64,000 bases of DNA, taken from positions 62,001 to 126,000 of the forward strand of contig DATLZU010000019.1 of assembly GCA_035573855.1 (NCBI GenBank). The letters are read 5' to 3'. The notes below the pieces were generated by a model. The model did no database searches and had not been told where the DNA came from. It saw only the letters and a list, made by a program, of their open reading frames with translations. This document shows, piece after piece, positions 25,475 to 34,181 of the stretch. The position numbers were made by a program, and so were the translations under genes. Each line of letters opens with the position of its first letter. The first letter of the stretch is position 1. The stretch comes from DATLZU01 sp035573855 (GTDB lineage Bacteria; Nitrospirota; Nitrospiria; Nitrospirales; Nitrospiraceae).

Positions 25475-25560
25475 AGCGAGCAGCGAATCGCCGCCGGCAC
25501 GTCGCCGGGTTTGCTCGCCGCGCTACCCTATGCGCCATTCGCTGCTTGCTATTCGCTCCT
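25475..25560. repeat. degenerate AGCGAAT-type intergenic inverted repeat
   Basis: In the amt3-glnB gap, GCGAGCAGCGAATCGC (about 25478-25493) is inverted near 25530-25545 (GCCATTCGCTGCTTGC), with a further CGAAT copy at each side. Same style as the other low-complexity intergenic repeats in the window, but a different unit. Confidence 0.5.
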
Positions 25561-25562
25561 CA

Positions 25563-26888
25563 TCACGAATACGCCCGTTCGTTGTGTTGTGTCAGGTCCA
25601 GCCCAGTGGCTTCTTCTTCGTGCGAGACGCGCAGCCCCATCGCGTTCTCGACCAACTTCAGGATGACATAGGAGCCGACGAAACTGAACACCGCGGCCGA
25701 CACCACCGCCACGGTTTGAACGGCCAACTGGGAGGAATTGCCGAAGAACAGGCCGTCTGTCCCGACGGGATTGATCGCCTTGGACGCGAACACCCCCACC
25801 GCCAACGTCCCCAGCACGCCTCCGATGCCGTGCGTCCCGACGACGTCGAGGGTGTCATCATAGCCGATCCGTCCCTTCCACACAATCGCCAGATAGGAGC
25901 AGCCTCCCGCGACCAGACCGATCAGGATCGCGGCGTTCGGACCGACGAACCCGGCGCCGGCTGTGGATGTGGCCAGACCGGCGACGGCGCCGCTGGCCAC
26001 CCCGAGAACGGTGGGTTTGCCGCGATGTTGCCATTCGACGATCATCCAGGAGAGAGCGGCGGCCGCCGCCGTCAGATGCGTGACTACCAGTGCATTGACC
26101 GCCACCGCATTGGCGCCCCTCGCGCTCCCGCCGTTGAACCCAAACCAGCCGATCCAGAGCAGGCCCGCGCCGAGGAGTACATACGGAAGGTTGTGGGGCG
26201 CCATATAATCCGTTCGCCACCCACGCCGCCGCCCTACGACCAGCGCACAGGCCAGCGCGCTCAACCCGGAGCCGATGTGGACGACGGTCCCCCCAGCGAA
26301 ATCGACGGCACCCAGTTTGCTCAGCCACCCTCCACCCCAGATCCAATGGGCTAGGGGCGCGTACACGAACAGCGACCACAGCACGGTGAACGCCAACATG
26401 GCGCTGAATTTCATCCGCTCGGCGAAAGCGCCGGTGATCAACGCCGGGGTAAACGAGGCGAACAGCAATTGGAACAGCATGAAGGCCGTGTGTGGAATTG
26501 CCGGACCGTAAGCCGGATTGGGCGTCGCCCCGACACCGCTCAGACCAGCCCAATCGAGTCCCCCGATCACGCCGCCACGGTCCGGCCCAAAGGCGAGGCT
26601 GTAGCCGCAAATCACCCAGACGAGGCTGACCGCGCACAGGATGGCGAAGCTTTGCACCATCGTGCCGATCACGTTCTTGCTGCGGACCAGCCCGCCGTAG
26701 AAGAAGGCGATGCCCGGCGCGATCATCGCCAGCACCAGAGCGCACGCGGTCAACATCCAGGCCGTGTCTCCGCTGTCGATTCCTCTCGCAGCGGGCGCAG
26801 CGCCTTGCGCCCATACGTCGGCGGCTCCCCCCAGGAAACCGATGACGGCCCCCGCGATCAGCACCCCGCACCGTTTTCGTGTTTCCAC
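25563..26888 (-). CDS. amt: Amt ammonium transporter (copy 3), paired with glnB
   Basis: The 441-residue Amt channel has a signal peptide (about residues 1-28, ending DVWAQ). Pore motifs are GGTVVHIGSG and VGTHGIGG; the cytosolic loop is GYDDTLDVVG. Linked on the same strand to glnB, the standard amtB-glnK pairing, so PII block of this channel is expected. The frame opens at 27137 inside nadE. GTG 26888 (or 26891), with AAGGGGGAGG just upstream, fits both the ribosome-binding site and the signal peptide; ATG 26927 is a weaker alternative. Confidence 0.93.
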   Translation of the reverse strand: METRKRCGVLIAGAVIGFLGGAADVWAQGAAPAARGIDSGDTAWMLTACALVLAMIAPGIAFFYGGLVRSKNVIGTMVQSFAILCAVSLVWVICGYSLAFGPDRGGVIGGLDWAGLSGVGATPNPAYGPAIPHTAFMLFQLLFASFTPALITGAFAERMKFSAMLAFTVLWSLFVYAPLAHWIWGGGWLSKLGAVDFAGGTVVHIGSGLSALACALVVGRRRGWRTDYMAPHNLPYVLLGAGLLWIGWFGFNGGSARGANAVAVNALVVTHLTAAAAALSWMIVEWQHRGKPTVLGVASGAVAGLATSTAGAGFVGPNAAILIGLVAGGCSYLAIVWKGRIGYDDTLDVVGTHGIGGVLGTLAVGVFASKAINPVGTDGLFFGNSSQLAVQTVAVVSAAVFSFVGSYVILKLVENAMGLRVSHEEEATGLDLTQHNERAYS

Positions 26889-26943
26889 CACGGCCTCCCC
26901 CTTGGTATCCACCGGCGACCGCGTCATCGTCGACCGGCGGAGG

Positions 26944-28722
26944 TCACATGCTCCGGTATCCGTTCGTGATCGGCATTCGCCGATCCTTGCCGAACGCCCG
27001 ATGCGTGATCTTGATCCCGATCGGCGCCTGACGCCGCTTGTATTCGCTGCGATCCACCATCCCGATGACCTGCGCGACGGTCTCGCGGTCGAACCCCATG
27101 GCGACGATCTCTTCGAGCGACCGATCTTCCTCCACATAGGCTTTCAAGATCGGATCCAGCGTCGCATAGGGAGGCAGCGTGTCTTCATCCTTCTGACCGG
27201 GTTTCAGCTCGGCCGTCGGCGGGCGATCGAGGATCCGTTTGGGAATCACCGCACGCTCGCCCCAGCGATTGCGCAGCCGCGCCAGTTCGTACACCATCGT
27301 CTTGGGCACGTCTTTGATCACCGCAAAGCCGCCGGCCATGTCCCCGTACAGCGTGGCGTACCCGACGCTCATTTCGCTCTTGTTGCCGGTGGTCAGGACG
27401 AGATGTCCGAACTTATTGGAGAACGCCATCAGGATGTTGCCCCGGATCCTGGCCTGCAAATTTTCCTCCGTCGTGTCGGCAGGCCGGTCTCCGAAGATCG
27501 GCGCCAGTGCTCTCAGGTAGGATCGGAACGGCCCGGTGATGGGAATCGTCCACAGCGCGATGCCCAGCCGCCGGACCAGATCGGCGACATCCTCGCGGCT
27601 TTCTCTGGAGGTGTACGGCGACGGCATGAAGACGCCCAGCACGTTGGCCGGCCCCAGCGCGTCTACCGCGATCACCGCCGTCAACGCCGAATCCACACCC
27701 CCGCTGAGCCCGATTACTACGCGCTTGAACCCGTTCTTGCGCACATAATCGCGCACGCCCAGCGTCAAAGCCCGATAGACCTCTTCGATCGAATCAAGCG
27801 GCGTCGCCAACGGCGGAACGACGGGCATCCGCTTCCGGCTGGCGGTCGGCATCACAAGATCGACTCGGTCGATCACCGAAGCGAATTTCCCGGCCAGCGC
27901 CTTCCTTCGGCCATGCGCCATCCGGAACCGGGCCACTGCCTCAATGTTGAGATCGGCAACCAGGAGGTCCTCCTCGAACGCCTTGCCCCGCGCGATCACG
28001 TCACCCGTCTGATCCAGAATCAGACTGTTCCCGTCAAACACCAGCTCGTCCTGCCCGCCGACGGTGTTGGTGTACGTCAGGATCACGCCGTTTTCGCGCG
28101 CCCGGGTGGCCAGCATCTGTTCTCGATACCGGCTCTTGCCCACGTGAAAGGGGGAGGCGTTGATGTTGACGATCACCTCCGCGCCGGCCCACGCCTGAAT
28201 CCTGGTCGGTCCTTCCGGTAGCCAGATATCTTCACAAATGTTTACCCCCAAGACAGTGCCGTTCAGCGTCACGATGGGAAGGCGCCGACCCGGATGAAAA
28301 TATCGGCTCTCGTCGAACACGCCGTAGTTCGGCAAGAACCACTTGCTGTAGGTTGCGACCACACGCCGATCCACGATGACAGCGGCGGCGTTGTAAAGTT
28401 CGTGCCGGCTGGCAGGGACGACCATCGGCGAGAGGCTCTTGTGCCCAGACACCCCGCCTTGCCCCACATATCCTATGACCGCGGCGATATCCCGGCATTC
28501 CCGAACCACTTCTTGCAGCGCCAGACGATTGTCCTCGACGAAGCGAGGTTTCAATAAGAGATCTTCGGGCGGATAGCCCGTCACCGCCAATTCAGGGAAA
28601 GCCGCCAGATCCGCTTTGGCCTTTCTGGCCTCGCGGAGCCACCCGACGATCCGTTTGACGTTGCCGTCCAGATCACCCACCGTAGGATTCATCTGGACCA
28701 TGGCGATACGAAACGAACGCAT
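26944..28722 (-). CDS. nadE: glutamine-dependent NAD+ synthetase
   Basis: The 592-residue NadE makes NAD+ from deamido-NAD with ammonia taken from glutamine. The N-terminal nitrilase-type amidase (about 1-270) shows the Glu-Lys-Cys triad in FPELAVTGYP, YSKWFLPNYG and GVNICEDIW. The C-terminal synthetase has the PP-loop LSGGVDSAL (about 345). It is the first gene after the 28.8-28.9 kb leader and lies about 55 bp before amt3, so a glutamine-consuming enzyme heads the ammonium-assimilation operon. ATG 28722 has only a weak ribosome-binding site. Confidence 0.95.
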   Translation of the reverse strand: MRSFRIAMVQMNPTVGDLDGNVKRIVGWLREARKAKADLAAFPELAVTGYPPEDLLLKPRFVEDNRLALQEVVRECRDIAAVIGYVGQGGVSGHKSLSPMVVPASRHELYNAAAVIVDRRVVATYSKWFLPNYGVFDESRYFHPGRRLPIVTLNGTVLGVNICEDIWLPEGPTRIQAWAGAEVIVNINASPFHVGKSRYREQMLATRARENGVILTYTNTVGGQDELVFDGNSLILDQTGDVIARGKAFEEDLLVADLNIEAVARFRMAHGRRKALAGKFASVIDRVDLVMPTASRKRMPVVPPLATPLDSIEEVYRALTLGVRDYVRKNGFKRVVIGLSGGVDSALTAVIAVDALGPANVLGVFMPSPYTSRESREDVADLVRRLGIALWTIPITGPFRSYLRALAPIFGDRPADTTEENLQARIRGNILMAFSNKFGHLVLTTGNKSEMSVGYATLYGDMAGGFAVIKDVPKTMVYELARLRNRWGERAVIPKRILDRPPTAELKPGQKDEDTLPPYATLDPILKAYVEEDRSLEEIVAMGFDRETVAQVIGMVDRSEYKRRQAPIGIKITHRAFGKDRRMPITNGYRSM

Positions 28723-28819
28723 GGTGATATCCGTTTTCAGTCCTCAGCTAGAAAGGAGCCAAGGAGGCCGTTCCCTCTTCAAATCTTTAAGCCACCAACT
28801 CGGACCTGGAGGCTCCCCC

Positions 28820-28922
28820 AAAAAAAAACGCCCTCAATCCCGCTCGGGGACCGAGGACGTCATTGTCCACCGACCAATACGTTGTCTTCGTTGAAGGGAG
28901 ACGCCGTTGTCTCCCCCAAAGC
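28820..28922 (-). promoter_or_regulatory. ANTAR-type antitermination leader before nadE-amt-glnBDA
   Basis: On the minus strand, P1 (28896-28915) is GGGAGAC-AACGGC-GTCTCCC, followed by a 27-base linker. P2 (28855-28868) is GGAC-AATGAC-GTCC. Both six-base loops have A1 and G4. The 3' arm of P2 lies inside the 5' arm of an intrinsic terminator (28820-28860: ACGTCCTC pairs with GAGGGCGT, followed by nine Ts), so forming P2 would prevent termination. The nadE start is about 100 bases further on. Confidence 0.82.
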
Positions 28923-28928
28923 GGGGCT

Positions 28929-28958
28929 AGGATAGCACCTGAACCGCAGAACTGTCAA
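28929..28958 (-). promoter_or_regulatory. sigma-70 promoter of the nadE leader
   Basis: Minus-strand TTGACA (28953-28958), an 18-base spacer and TATCCT (28929-28934). Transcription would begin near 28922, immediately ahead of hairpin P1. Confidence 0.72.
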
Positions 28959-28980
28959 ATCCCTTACAGGGAAATCCATT

Positions 28981-29904
28981 TCAATATTTTCGCCACACCA
29001 CAGGCGGCAAGTTCCACAGTTCCCTTCTCGTGGCCTGCCAGAGCCCATCGAGCACGAAGGCAAGATCCGGCGCGGACCGGGCGACCAATTTCACCGCCAG
29101 GCCAGTGACGGCCGGCCGGGAGACGCCGCCGAGGATTCGCTCGGGTCGCTCATCGAGGAGGGACGCCAAACGTTCTTCCAATCGCTTCCAGACTTCGTCA
29201 TCCACAGCTTCACTGACCACATACAGCGAGGCGACATAGTTCCACGGTTCAACCAGACCCACTTCGCCGGAGCTGTCGCCAGGGCAAAGAGTGTATCGCT
29301 CTAAAATGGAAGCGCCCGATGCCGTCGCGATTCGAATCTCGTTCTTGAGGCATGCGAACGCCCATCGTTCCCCAGCCGCAATCCGTCCCGAGACAATCGC
29401 GTCCCACAGCACGACCGCTGCGCTCGGCGCAAGCGTGACGTGAATGGCTTGGCAAAACCGCGACCCGGCGAACGGAATAGTCGGCTCCGGAATCCACTCG
29501 AGGATGGCCTCCGGGCCAACCGTTATCTCGACAACCTGCGCGGCCTGTGCCCCCAACGAGCGGTAGACCTTGTTCGCGGAGGGCGTGGACATGAGCACAT
29601 GCGCGCGCCCTCCCAGCGAGAGGTTGAGCGTCAGATGGTCGCCACCAACCAAGCCGCCGGAAGGATTGAGCAACAGCGTATAGGCGCACCCCGTGTCGTC
29701 GAGATAGATGGGTGGCAAGAGATGCCAGGGGGTGCGGCAGGATGACCGGGAAAGCACCGTTTGCGGTCCCTGCCGAACATACTCCAGTGCCAACGTTCCC
29801 TTCCGGCCGACGGACGAGACTCCGGAATAGGTCGAGGTTCGAGACTCAAGGTTCGCGACAAACGGAGACTCGTTCTTCAACTTCGAGCGGCGAACTGCGA
29901 CCAT
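28981..29904 (-). CDS. ureD: urease accessory protein UreD
   Basis: The 307-residue UreD (UreH) is part of the UreDFG complex that loads nickel into apo-urease. Recognised by the family core LLNPSGGLVGGDHL, RAHVLMSTPSANKVYRS and WIPEPTIPFAGSRF. It is the last gene of the porin-urt-ure cluster, 15 bp after ureG. ATG 29904 is accepted although the first 35 residues are poorly conserved. Confidence 0.94.
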   Translation of the reverse strand: MVAVRRSKLKNESPFVANLESRTSTYSGVSSVGRKGTLALEYVRQGPQTVLSRSSCRTPWHLLPPIYLDDTGCAYTLLLNPSGGLVGGDHLTLNLSLGGRAHVLMSTPSANKVYRSLGAQAAQVVEITVGPEAILEWIPEPTIPFAGSRFCQAIHVTLAPSAAVVLWDAIVSGRIAAGERWAFACLKNEIRIATASGASILERYTLCPGDSSGEVGLVEPWNYVASLYVVSEAVDDEVWKRLEERLASLLDERPERILGGVSRPAVTGLAVKLVARSAPDLAFVLDGLWQATRRELWNLPPVVWRKY

Positions 29905-29919
29905 ATAACCGTCCGCAAT

Positions 29920-30603
29920 CTACACCCCAACTTTCCTCTTGCTTGCGACCACGTGTTCCACCCACTCGACCACTCGAGCCAATCCCTCGCCGCTCCGGAG
30001 GTTCGTAAAGACGAACGGCAGATCGCCGCGCATGCGGCGGCTATCCCGCTCCATCACTCCCAGATCGGCCCCGACATACGGAGCCAAGTCAATCTTGTTG
30101 ATCACCAAAAGATCCGACCGCGTAATGCCCGGGCCCCCTTTGCGGGGAATCTTGTCGCCTTCCGCCACATCGATCACGTAGATAACGTAATCCACCAGTT
30201 CTGGGCTGAAGGTGGCTGCGAGGTTGTCGCCGCCGCTCTCGACGAACAGCAGTTCTACATCAGGGTGGCGCCGCACCAGGTCATCGATGGCTTCCTGATT
30301 GTGCGAGGCGTCCTCGCGGATGGCGGTATGCGGGCAGCCGCCTGTCTCTACGCCGAGAATACGGTCCTGCGGCAACACACCACGCCTGGTCAGAAATTCC
30401 GCGTCTTCTTTCGTGAAAATGTCGTTCGTCACCACGGCGAGGCTGTAGCGACCGCGCAACTGCTTGCAGATGGCTTCCACCAGTGCCGTCTTGCCCGAGC
30501 CCACCGGCCCGCCGATGCCGATGACCGGGATGTGCTTGGCGCGGGCTCGCGTGGGTCTGCCGCCGCCGTGAGGACCGTGGTCATGGCGATGTTGGCCGCC
30601 CAT
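29920..30603 (-). CDS. ureG: urease accessory GTPase UreG
   Basis: The 227-residue SIMIBI-class GTPase supplies energy for nickel delivery to urease. P-loop GIGGPVGSGKTALVEA, then GVETGGCPHTAIREDAS and the ESGGDNLAATFSPEL block, and the base-recognition motif NKIDLA. The first 15 residues are histidine-rich (MGGQHRHDHGPHGGG), a nickel-binding extension seen in some UreG proteins. Confidence 0.96.
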   Translation of the reverse strand: MGGQHRHDHGPHGGGRPTRARAKHIPVIGIGGPVGSGKTALVEAICKQLRGRYSLAVVTNDIFTKEDAEFLTRRGVLPQDRILGVETGGCPHTAIREDASHNQEAIDDLVRRHPDVELLFVESGGDNLAATFSPELVDYVIYVIDVAEGDKIPRKGGPGITRSDLLVINKIDLAPYVGADLGVMERDSRRMRGDLPFVFTNLRSGEGLARVVEWVEHVVASKRKVGV

Positions 30604-30619
30604 ATAGAGACGCTCTCAG

Positions 30620-31330
30620 CTAGGACCTAAACAGCCGCGACTCCAGTTGGCTATGCCGCATGGCGTAAATATCCTGCACCGGCGACCAGGACGCGAGCGC
30701 GGACCAGCCTGGCGTCTGCCTGCTCAAGTGCGCGACCAGCGGAGCCCACTGCTCGAGCAACCGCTGGCCTTCCCGTTGTCCCACCGGCAAGAGCTTCATC
30801 GCGGCTGAGACAAACCCCACGGCCGTCTGGTAGAGATAGGCGGCAACCGTGTCGGTTCTCGTCCATCCGCAGGTGGCCAGCGCCAAACCGATGCTCACAG
30901 GAAAGTGTCCGGGGGCGCGATCCTCTTCAACTGCCGTCCGGAATTCCTCAAGAAGCCGGTACGCTCTGAACTGCTCGGCCGCCACTCGGATCACCTGTCG
31001 TCCCATTTGCCGGCTCGCCATCCGTGACTCTCGGCCGATCTTCATCGCATCCAGTTCACGATCAACCTTCAGCGCAGCCTCCAACCTGCCGGTCACGACC
31101 GCCTGGTGAGCCACCGCTACAGCGACCGCTTCACGCCGGCTTATGCCTCCACGAAACAGATCCTCGACGTACCGGGACAGATCGTCCGCACTTTGCACCG
31201 CTCCGCCCCGCACCGCCGCTTCCAACCCCGACGAAAACGCATATCCCCCGGACGGAAAGAAACTGTCGATAAAGCGGAGCCCGCGAATGAGCGAGAGGGT
31301 ATCCATATCCAGTCGTCGGCTATCCGCCAT
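30620..31330 (-). CDS. ureF: urease accessory protein UreF
   Basis: An all-helical UreF, up to 236 residues, which helps UreG and UreD activate urease. The signature is DSFFPSGGYAFSSGLEAAV near the N-terminus. The start is uncertain: ATG 31330 has no ribosome-binding site, and its first eight codons fall in repeat-like sequence. ATG 31306 (MDTLSLIRG) would restore a conventional N-terminus. Confidence 0.92.
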   Translation of the reverse strand: MADSRRLDMDTLSLIRGLRFIDSFFPSGGYAFSSGLEAAVRGGAVQSADDLSRYVEDLFRGGISRREAVAVAVAHQAVVTGRLEAALKVDRELDAMKIGRESRMASRQMGRQVIRVAAEQFRAYRLLEEFRTAVEEDRAPGHFPVSIGLALATCGWTRTDTVAAYLYQTAVGFVSAAMKLLPVGQREGQRLLEQWAPLVAHLSRQTPGWSALASWSPVQDIYAMRHSQLESRLFRS

Positions 31331-31380
31331 CAGCTATCTGCAACATATCAGCAACAAGCTGACCGCTGACGACTGACCGC
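31311..31380. repeat. degenerate GCTGA/TCAGC intergenic repeat
   Basis: Short ATCAGC, GCTGACCGCTGACGACTGACCGC strings fill the ureC-ureF gap. Same family as at 3.6 and 40.2 kb. It may have moved the apparent ureF start upstream. Confidence 0.5.
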
Positions 31381-31381
31381 T

Positions 31382-33106
31382 CTAAAAGAGGAAATACCGT
31401 TGCGCCATCGGCAACACCACCGCCGGTTCGCAGGTCAATTGGACGCCATCGGCGGTCACAACGTAGGTTTCCGGATCGACTTCGATCTTGGGCAGGGCGT
31501 CGTTCAGCTTGAGGTCGCGCTTGGTGAGACCGCGACACTGCTTGACCGGCACGATCCGTTTCTGCAACCCCAGTTTCTTGGGCACGTCCCGATCCAGCGC
31601 GGCCTGTGAGACGAAGGTGAGGCTCGTGCGAAAGAGCGCCCGACCGTAGGACCCAAACATAGGCCGACTGAGGACCGGCTCCGGCGTCGGGATCGAGGCA
31701 TTTGGATCGCCCATCGCCGCTGTAGCAATGAACCCGCTCTTCAGAACCAGTTCGGGTTTGACTCCGAAGAAGGCCGGCTTCCAGATCACCAGATCCGCGA
31801 GCTTGCCGACTTCGACCGATCCCACCTCATGAGCGATGCCGTGGGTGATGGCCGGATTGATCGTGTATTTGGCCACGTAACGCTTCGCCCGAAAGTTATC
31901 ATGCCGCGCCGAGTCCTCGCCACCACCTGGGGATAGATGACCGCGCTGGATTTTCATCTTATGAGCCGTCTGCCAGGTCCGGATGATGACTTCGCCGACC
32001 CGCCCCATCGCCTGCGAATCGGACGACATCATGCTGATCGCCCCCAGGTCGTGCAGCACATCCTCCGCCGCGATAGTTTCTCGCCGGATGCGGGATTCCG
32101 CGAACGCCACGTCTTCGGGCACATTCTTGTTGAGGTGATGGCAGACCATCAGCATGTCCAGATGCTCGTCCATCGTGTTGACGGTGAACGGCATGGTGGG
32201 ATTGGTGGAGGACGGCAAGACGTTCGGCTGCCCGCACACCTTGATGATGTCCGGGGCGTGGCCGCCGCCCGCCCCTTCCGTATGGAAGGTATGGATCGTC
32301 CGACCGGCAAAGGCTTTGATCGTATCTTCCACGAAGCCGGCCTCGTTCAACGTGTCCGTGTGGATCGCAACCTGTACATCATACCGCTCGGCCACACTCA
32401 GACAGGTGTCGATCGCGACAGGAGTCGTCCCCCAATCTTCATGCAGCTTGAGCCCGATCGCGCCAGCCTCGATCTGCTCGTTCAGTCCCTCAGGCATCGA
32501 AGCGTTCCCCTTGCCAAGGAATCCTAAATTGATCGGGATGCCGTCCGACGCTTCCAGCATGCGGTGAATGTTCCAGGGGCCCGGCGTGCAGGTGGTGGCG
32601 TTCGTGCCAGTGGCCGGGCCGGTGCCGCCGCCAATCATGGTCGTGATGCCGGCTGACAGGGCCTCCCAATATTGTTGCGGGCAAATGAAGTGGACATGGG
32701 TCTCCACGCCGCCGGCTGTGACGAGGCAATGCTCGGCGGAGATGACTTCCGTTCCCGGCCCGATCGTCATACCAGGCGTGACGTTCGGCATCAGGTCGGG
32801 ATTGCCCGCCTTGCCGATGCCGACGATCCGGCCGTCCTTGATTCCGATGTCCGCCTTGACGATTCCCCAGTAATCCAGAATCAGCGCGTTGGTGATCACC
32901 GTGTCCAACGCGCCCCCGGCACTGGTCGCCCGCGACGACTGCCCCATGCCGTCGCGGATCACTTTCCCCCCGCCGAACACCGCCTCGTCGCCGTAGGAGG
33001 TGAAATCCTTTTCCACTTCGATCACCAAATCGGTGTCGGCCAGCCGGATCCGGTCGCCGACGGTCGGGCCAAAGAGGTCGTTGTATTGCCGTCTGGAAAT
33101 CTTCAC
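31382..33106 (-). CDS. ureC: urease alpha subunit (catalytic)
   Basis: The 574-residue nickel hydrolase hydrolyses urea to ammonia and carbamate. Active-site elements are intact: the carbamylated lysine in GAIGLKLHEDWG, nickel histidines in ETHVHFICPQ and AIHTDTLNE, and the flap MVCHHLNKNVPEDVAFAESR with the catalytic histidine. It overlaps ureB by 4 bp and follows the standard order ureA-ureB-ureC. Confidence 0.98.
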   Translation of the reverse strand: MKISRRQYNDLFGPTVGDRIRLADTDLVIEVEKDFTSYGDEAVFGGGKVIRDGMGQSSRATSAGGALDTVITNALILDYWGIVKADIGIKDGRIVGIGKAGNPDLMPNVTPGMTIGPGTEVISAEHCLVTAGGVETHVHFICPQQYWEALSAGITTMIGGGTGPATGTNATTCTPGPWNIHRMLEASDGIPINLGFLGKGNASMPEGLNEQIEAGAIGLKLHEDWGTTPVAIDTCLSVAERYDVQVAIHTDTLNEAGFVEDTIKAFAGRTIHTFHTEGAGGGHAPDIIKVCGQPNVLPSSTNPTMPFTVNTMDEHLDMLMVCHHLNKNVPEDVAFAESRIRRETIAAEDVLHDLGAISMMSSDSQAMGRVGEVIIRTWQTAHKMKIQRGHLSPGGGEDSARHDNFRAKRYVAKYTINPAITHGIAHEVGSVEVGKLADLVIWKPAFFGVKPELVLKSGFIATAAMGDPNASIPTPEPVLSRPMFGSYGRALFRTSLTFVSQAALDRDVPKKLGLQKRIVPVKQCRGLTKRDLKLNDALPKIEVDPETYVVTADGVQLTCEPAVVLPMAQRYFLF

Positions 33107-33594
33107 CGCCCGCCTCCCTTCCGAAGAAAGCCGCGTTCCGCCGCGCGAGCCAGCGCTCCCGCTTTGGTGCTCGGATCGCCCAGCGGTCCTTCGGTCAACC
33201 CGTTAATGCCGCGGGCGATCCGGTTCCCGGCCAAAGCCACGAGCGTGACCCGCTTTTCTTCACCCGGCTCGAAGCGCACGGCTGTGCCGGCCGGAATGCA
33301 AAGGCGAAACCCGTACGCCTGCTCGCGGTCGAATATCAGCGCCCGATTGACCTCGAAAAAATGACAATGCGACCCGACCTGAATCGGTCGGTCGCCAGTG
33401 TTCGCCACGGTGAGTTCCTTGGTCTCGCGCCCCTTGAAGGCCTCGATCTCTTCGGCCCCCAAGAGAACTTCGCCCGGAATGATGGGCTTGGACAGCTCGG
33501 CTTTGATCGCGGTGGCCAGAGCGTTCCCCGTGGCCCTCGTATTCTTGAGAGCCTTGGACGGCGTCTTCGTCGTCTTCGTGGTCTTCGTCGGCAT
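33103..33594 (-). CDS. ureB: urease beta subunit with Lys/Thr-rich N-terminal extension
   Basis: The 163-residue beta subunit has a conserved part starting near residue 38 (IPGEVLLGAEEI) with GSHCHFFEVNRAL. The first 35 residues (repeated KTTKT, KNTRATGNALATAIKAEL) are a basic extension longer than the usual 100-residue subunit. Translation is coupled to ureC by a 4-bp overlap. Confidence 0.95.
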   Translation of the reverse strand: MPTKTTKTTKTPSKALKNTRATGNALATAIKAELSKPIIPGEVLLGAEEIEAFKGRETKELTVANTGDRPIQVGSHCHFFEVNRALIFDREQAYGFRLCIPAGTAVRFEPGEEKRVTLVALAGNRIARGINGLTEGPLGDPSTKAGALARAAERGFLRKGGGR

Positions 33595-33641
33595 GTCATC
33601 TCTCCCTGACAGGATCCCAACGATGGCGGCGATGAATGCGA

Positions 33642-33944
33642 TCAGCGGATCGGCTGATGGACCGTGACCAGCTTGGTGCCGTCGGGAAACGTGCCTTCCA
33701 CTTGAATCTCCGGAATCATCTCCGGCACGCCGGGCATGACATCCTTGCGGGTCAGCAGCGTGGCGCCGTAACTCATGAGATCAGCCACCGACCGGCCGTC
33801 GCGGATGCCCTCCAGAATTGCCGCCGTGATATAAGCCACCGCTTCGGGATGATTCAATTTCAATCCCCGGGCCTTCCGATCCTTCGCCACCTGCGCGGCG
33901 ACATAGATCAGCAATTTTTCCTGCTCTCTCGGCGTCAAATGCAT
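33642..33944 (-). CDS. ureA: urease gamma subunit
   Basis: The 100-residue gamma subunit carries MHLTPREQEKLLIYVAAQVA at the N-terminus and GRSVADLMSYG in the middle; full family length. ATG 33944 has CCGGAG eight bases upstream. First of the urease genes, 237 bp after urtE. Confidence 0.97.
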   Translation of the reverse strand: MHLTPREQEKLLIYVAAQVAKDRKARGLKLNHPEAVAYITAAILEGIRDGRSVADLMSYGATLLTRKDVMPGVPEMIPEIQVEGTFPDGTKLVTVHQPIR

Positions 33945-34071
33945 ACTTCAACTCCGGAAACGGACGCGAGGCGATGGGCTATGGGCACCCACAAAAAGGC
34001 GCCACCACCCTATCTTTTTCTTGTTTCTTGTTTCTTCCTTCTCTCCTTTCCAGTCAGGCACGCGGGACTTC

Positions 34072-34169
34072 AATGGGATGGCCGGGGTAGGGTCAACTAG
34101 GTACATCGAGCGAGCACTTTCCGAAGTTGGCGCTCTGCGAGCAACTGACCCTGCCCCGGCCGTCCCATC
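34072..34169. repeat. 24-bp near-perfect inverted repeat between urtE and ureA
   Basis: The arms at 34072-34095 and 34146-34169 match at 21 of 24 positions; the internal mismatches remain G-U compatible in RNA read from the minus strand. The 50-base loop has no gene. Could be a transcript-processing or attenuation stem separating transporter from urease messages, or a small mobile (REP/MITE-like) element. Confidence 0.65.
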
Positions 34170-34181
34170 TCCCACCATCTC

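Noticed and set aside
26710..28221. 503-codon plus-strand frame antisense to nadE/amt3
   Set aside because: Shadow frame; both minus-strand genes have complete family motifs.
28855..28915. Guanidine-II (mini-ykkC) riboswitch reading of the paired hairpins
   Set aside because: Loops AACGGC contain ACGG, which recalls the ACGR loops of that riboswitch, but the other loops (AATGAC, AAGGGG, AACGTC, AAAGGC) do not fit, all loops are six bases with A1/G4, and P2 overlaps a terminator. The ANTAR reading explains all six.
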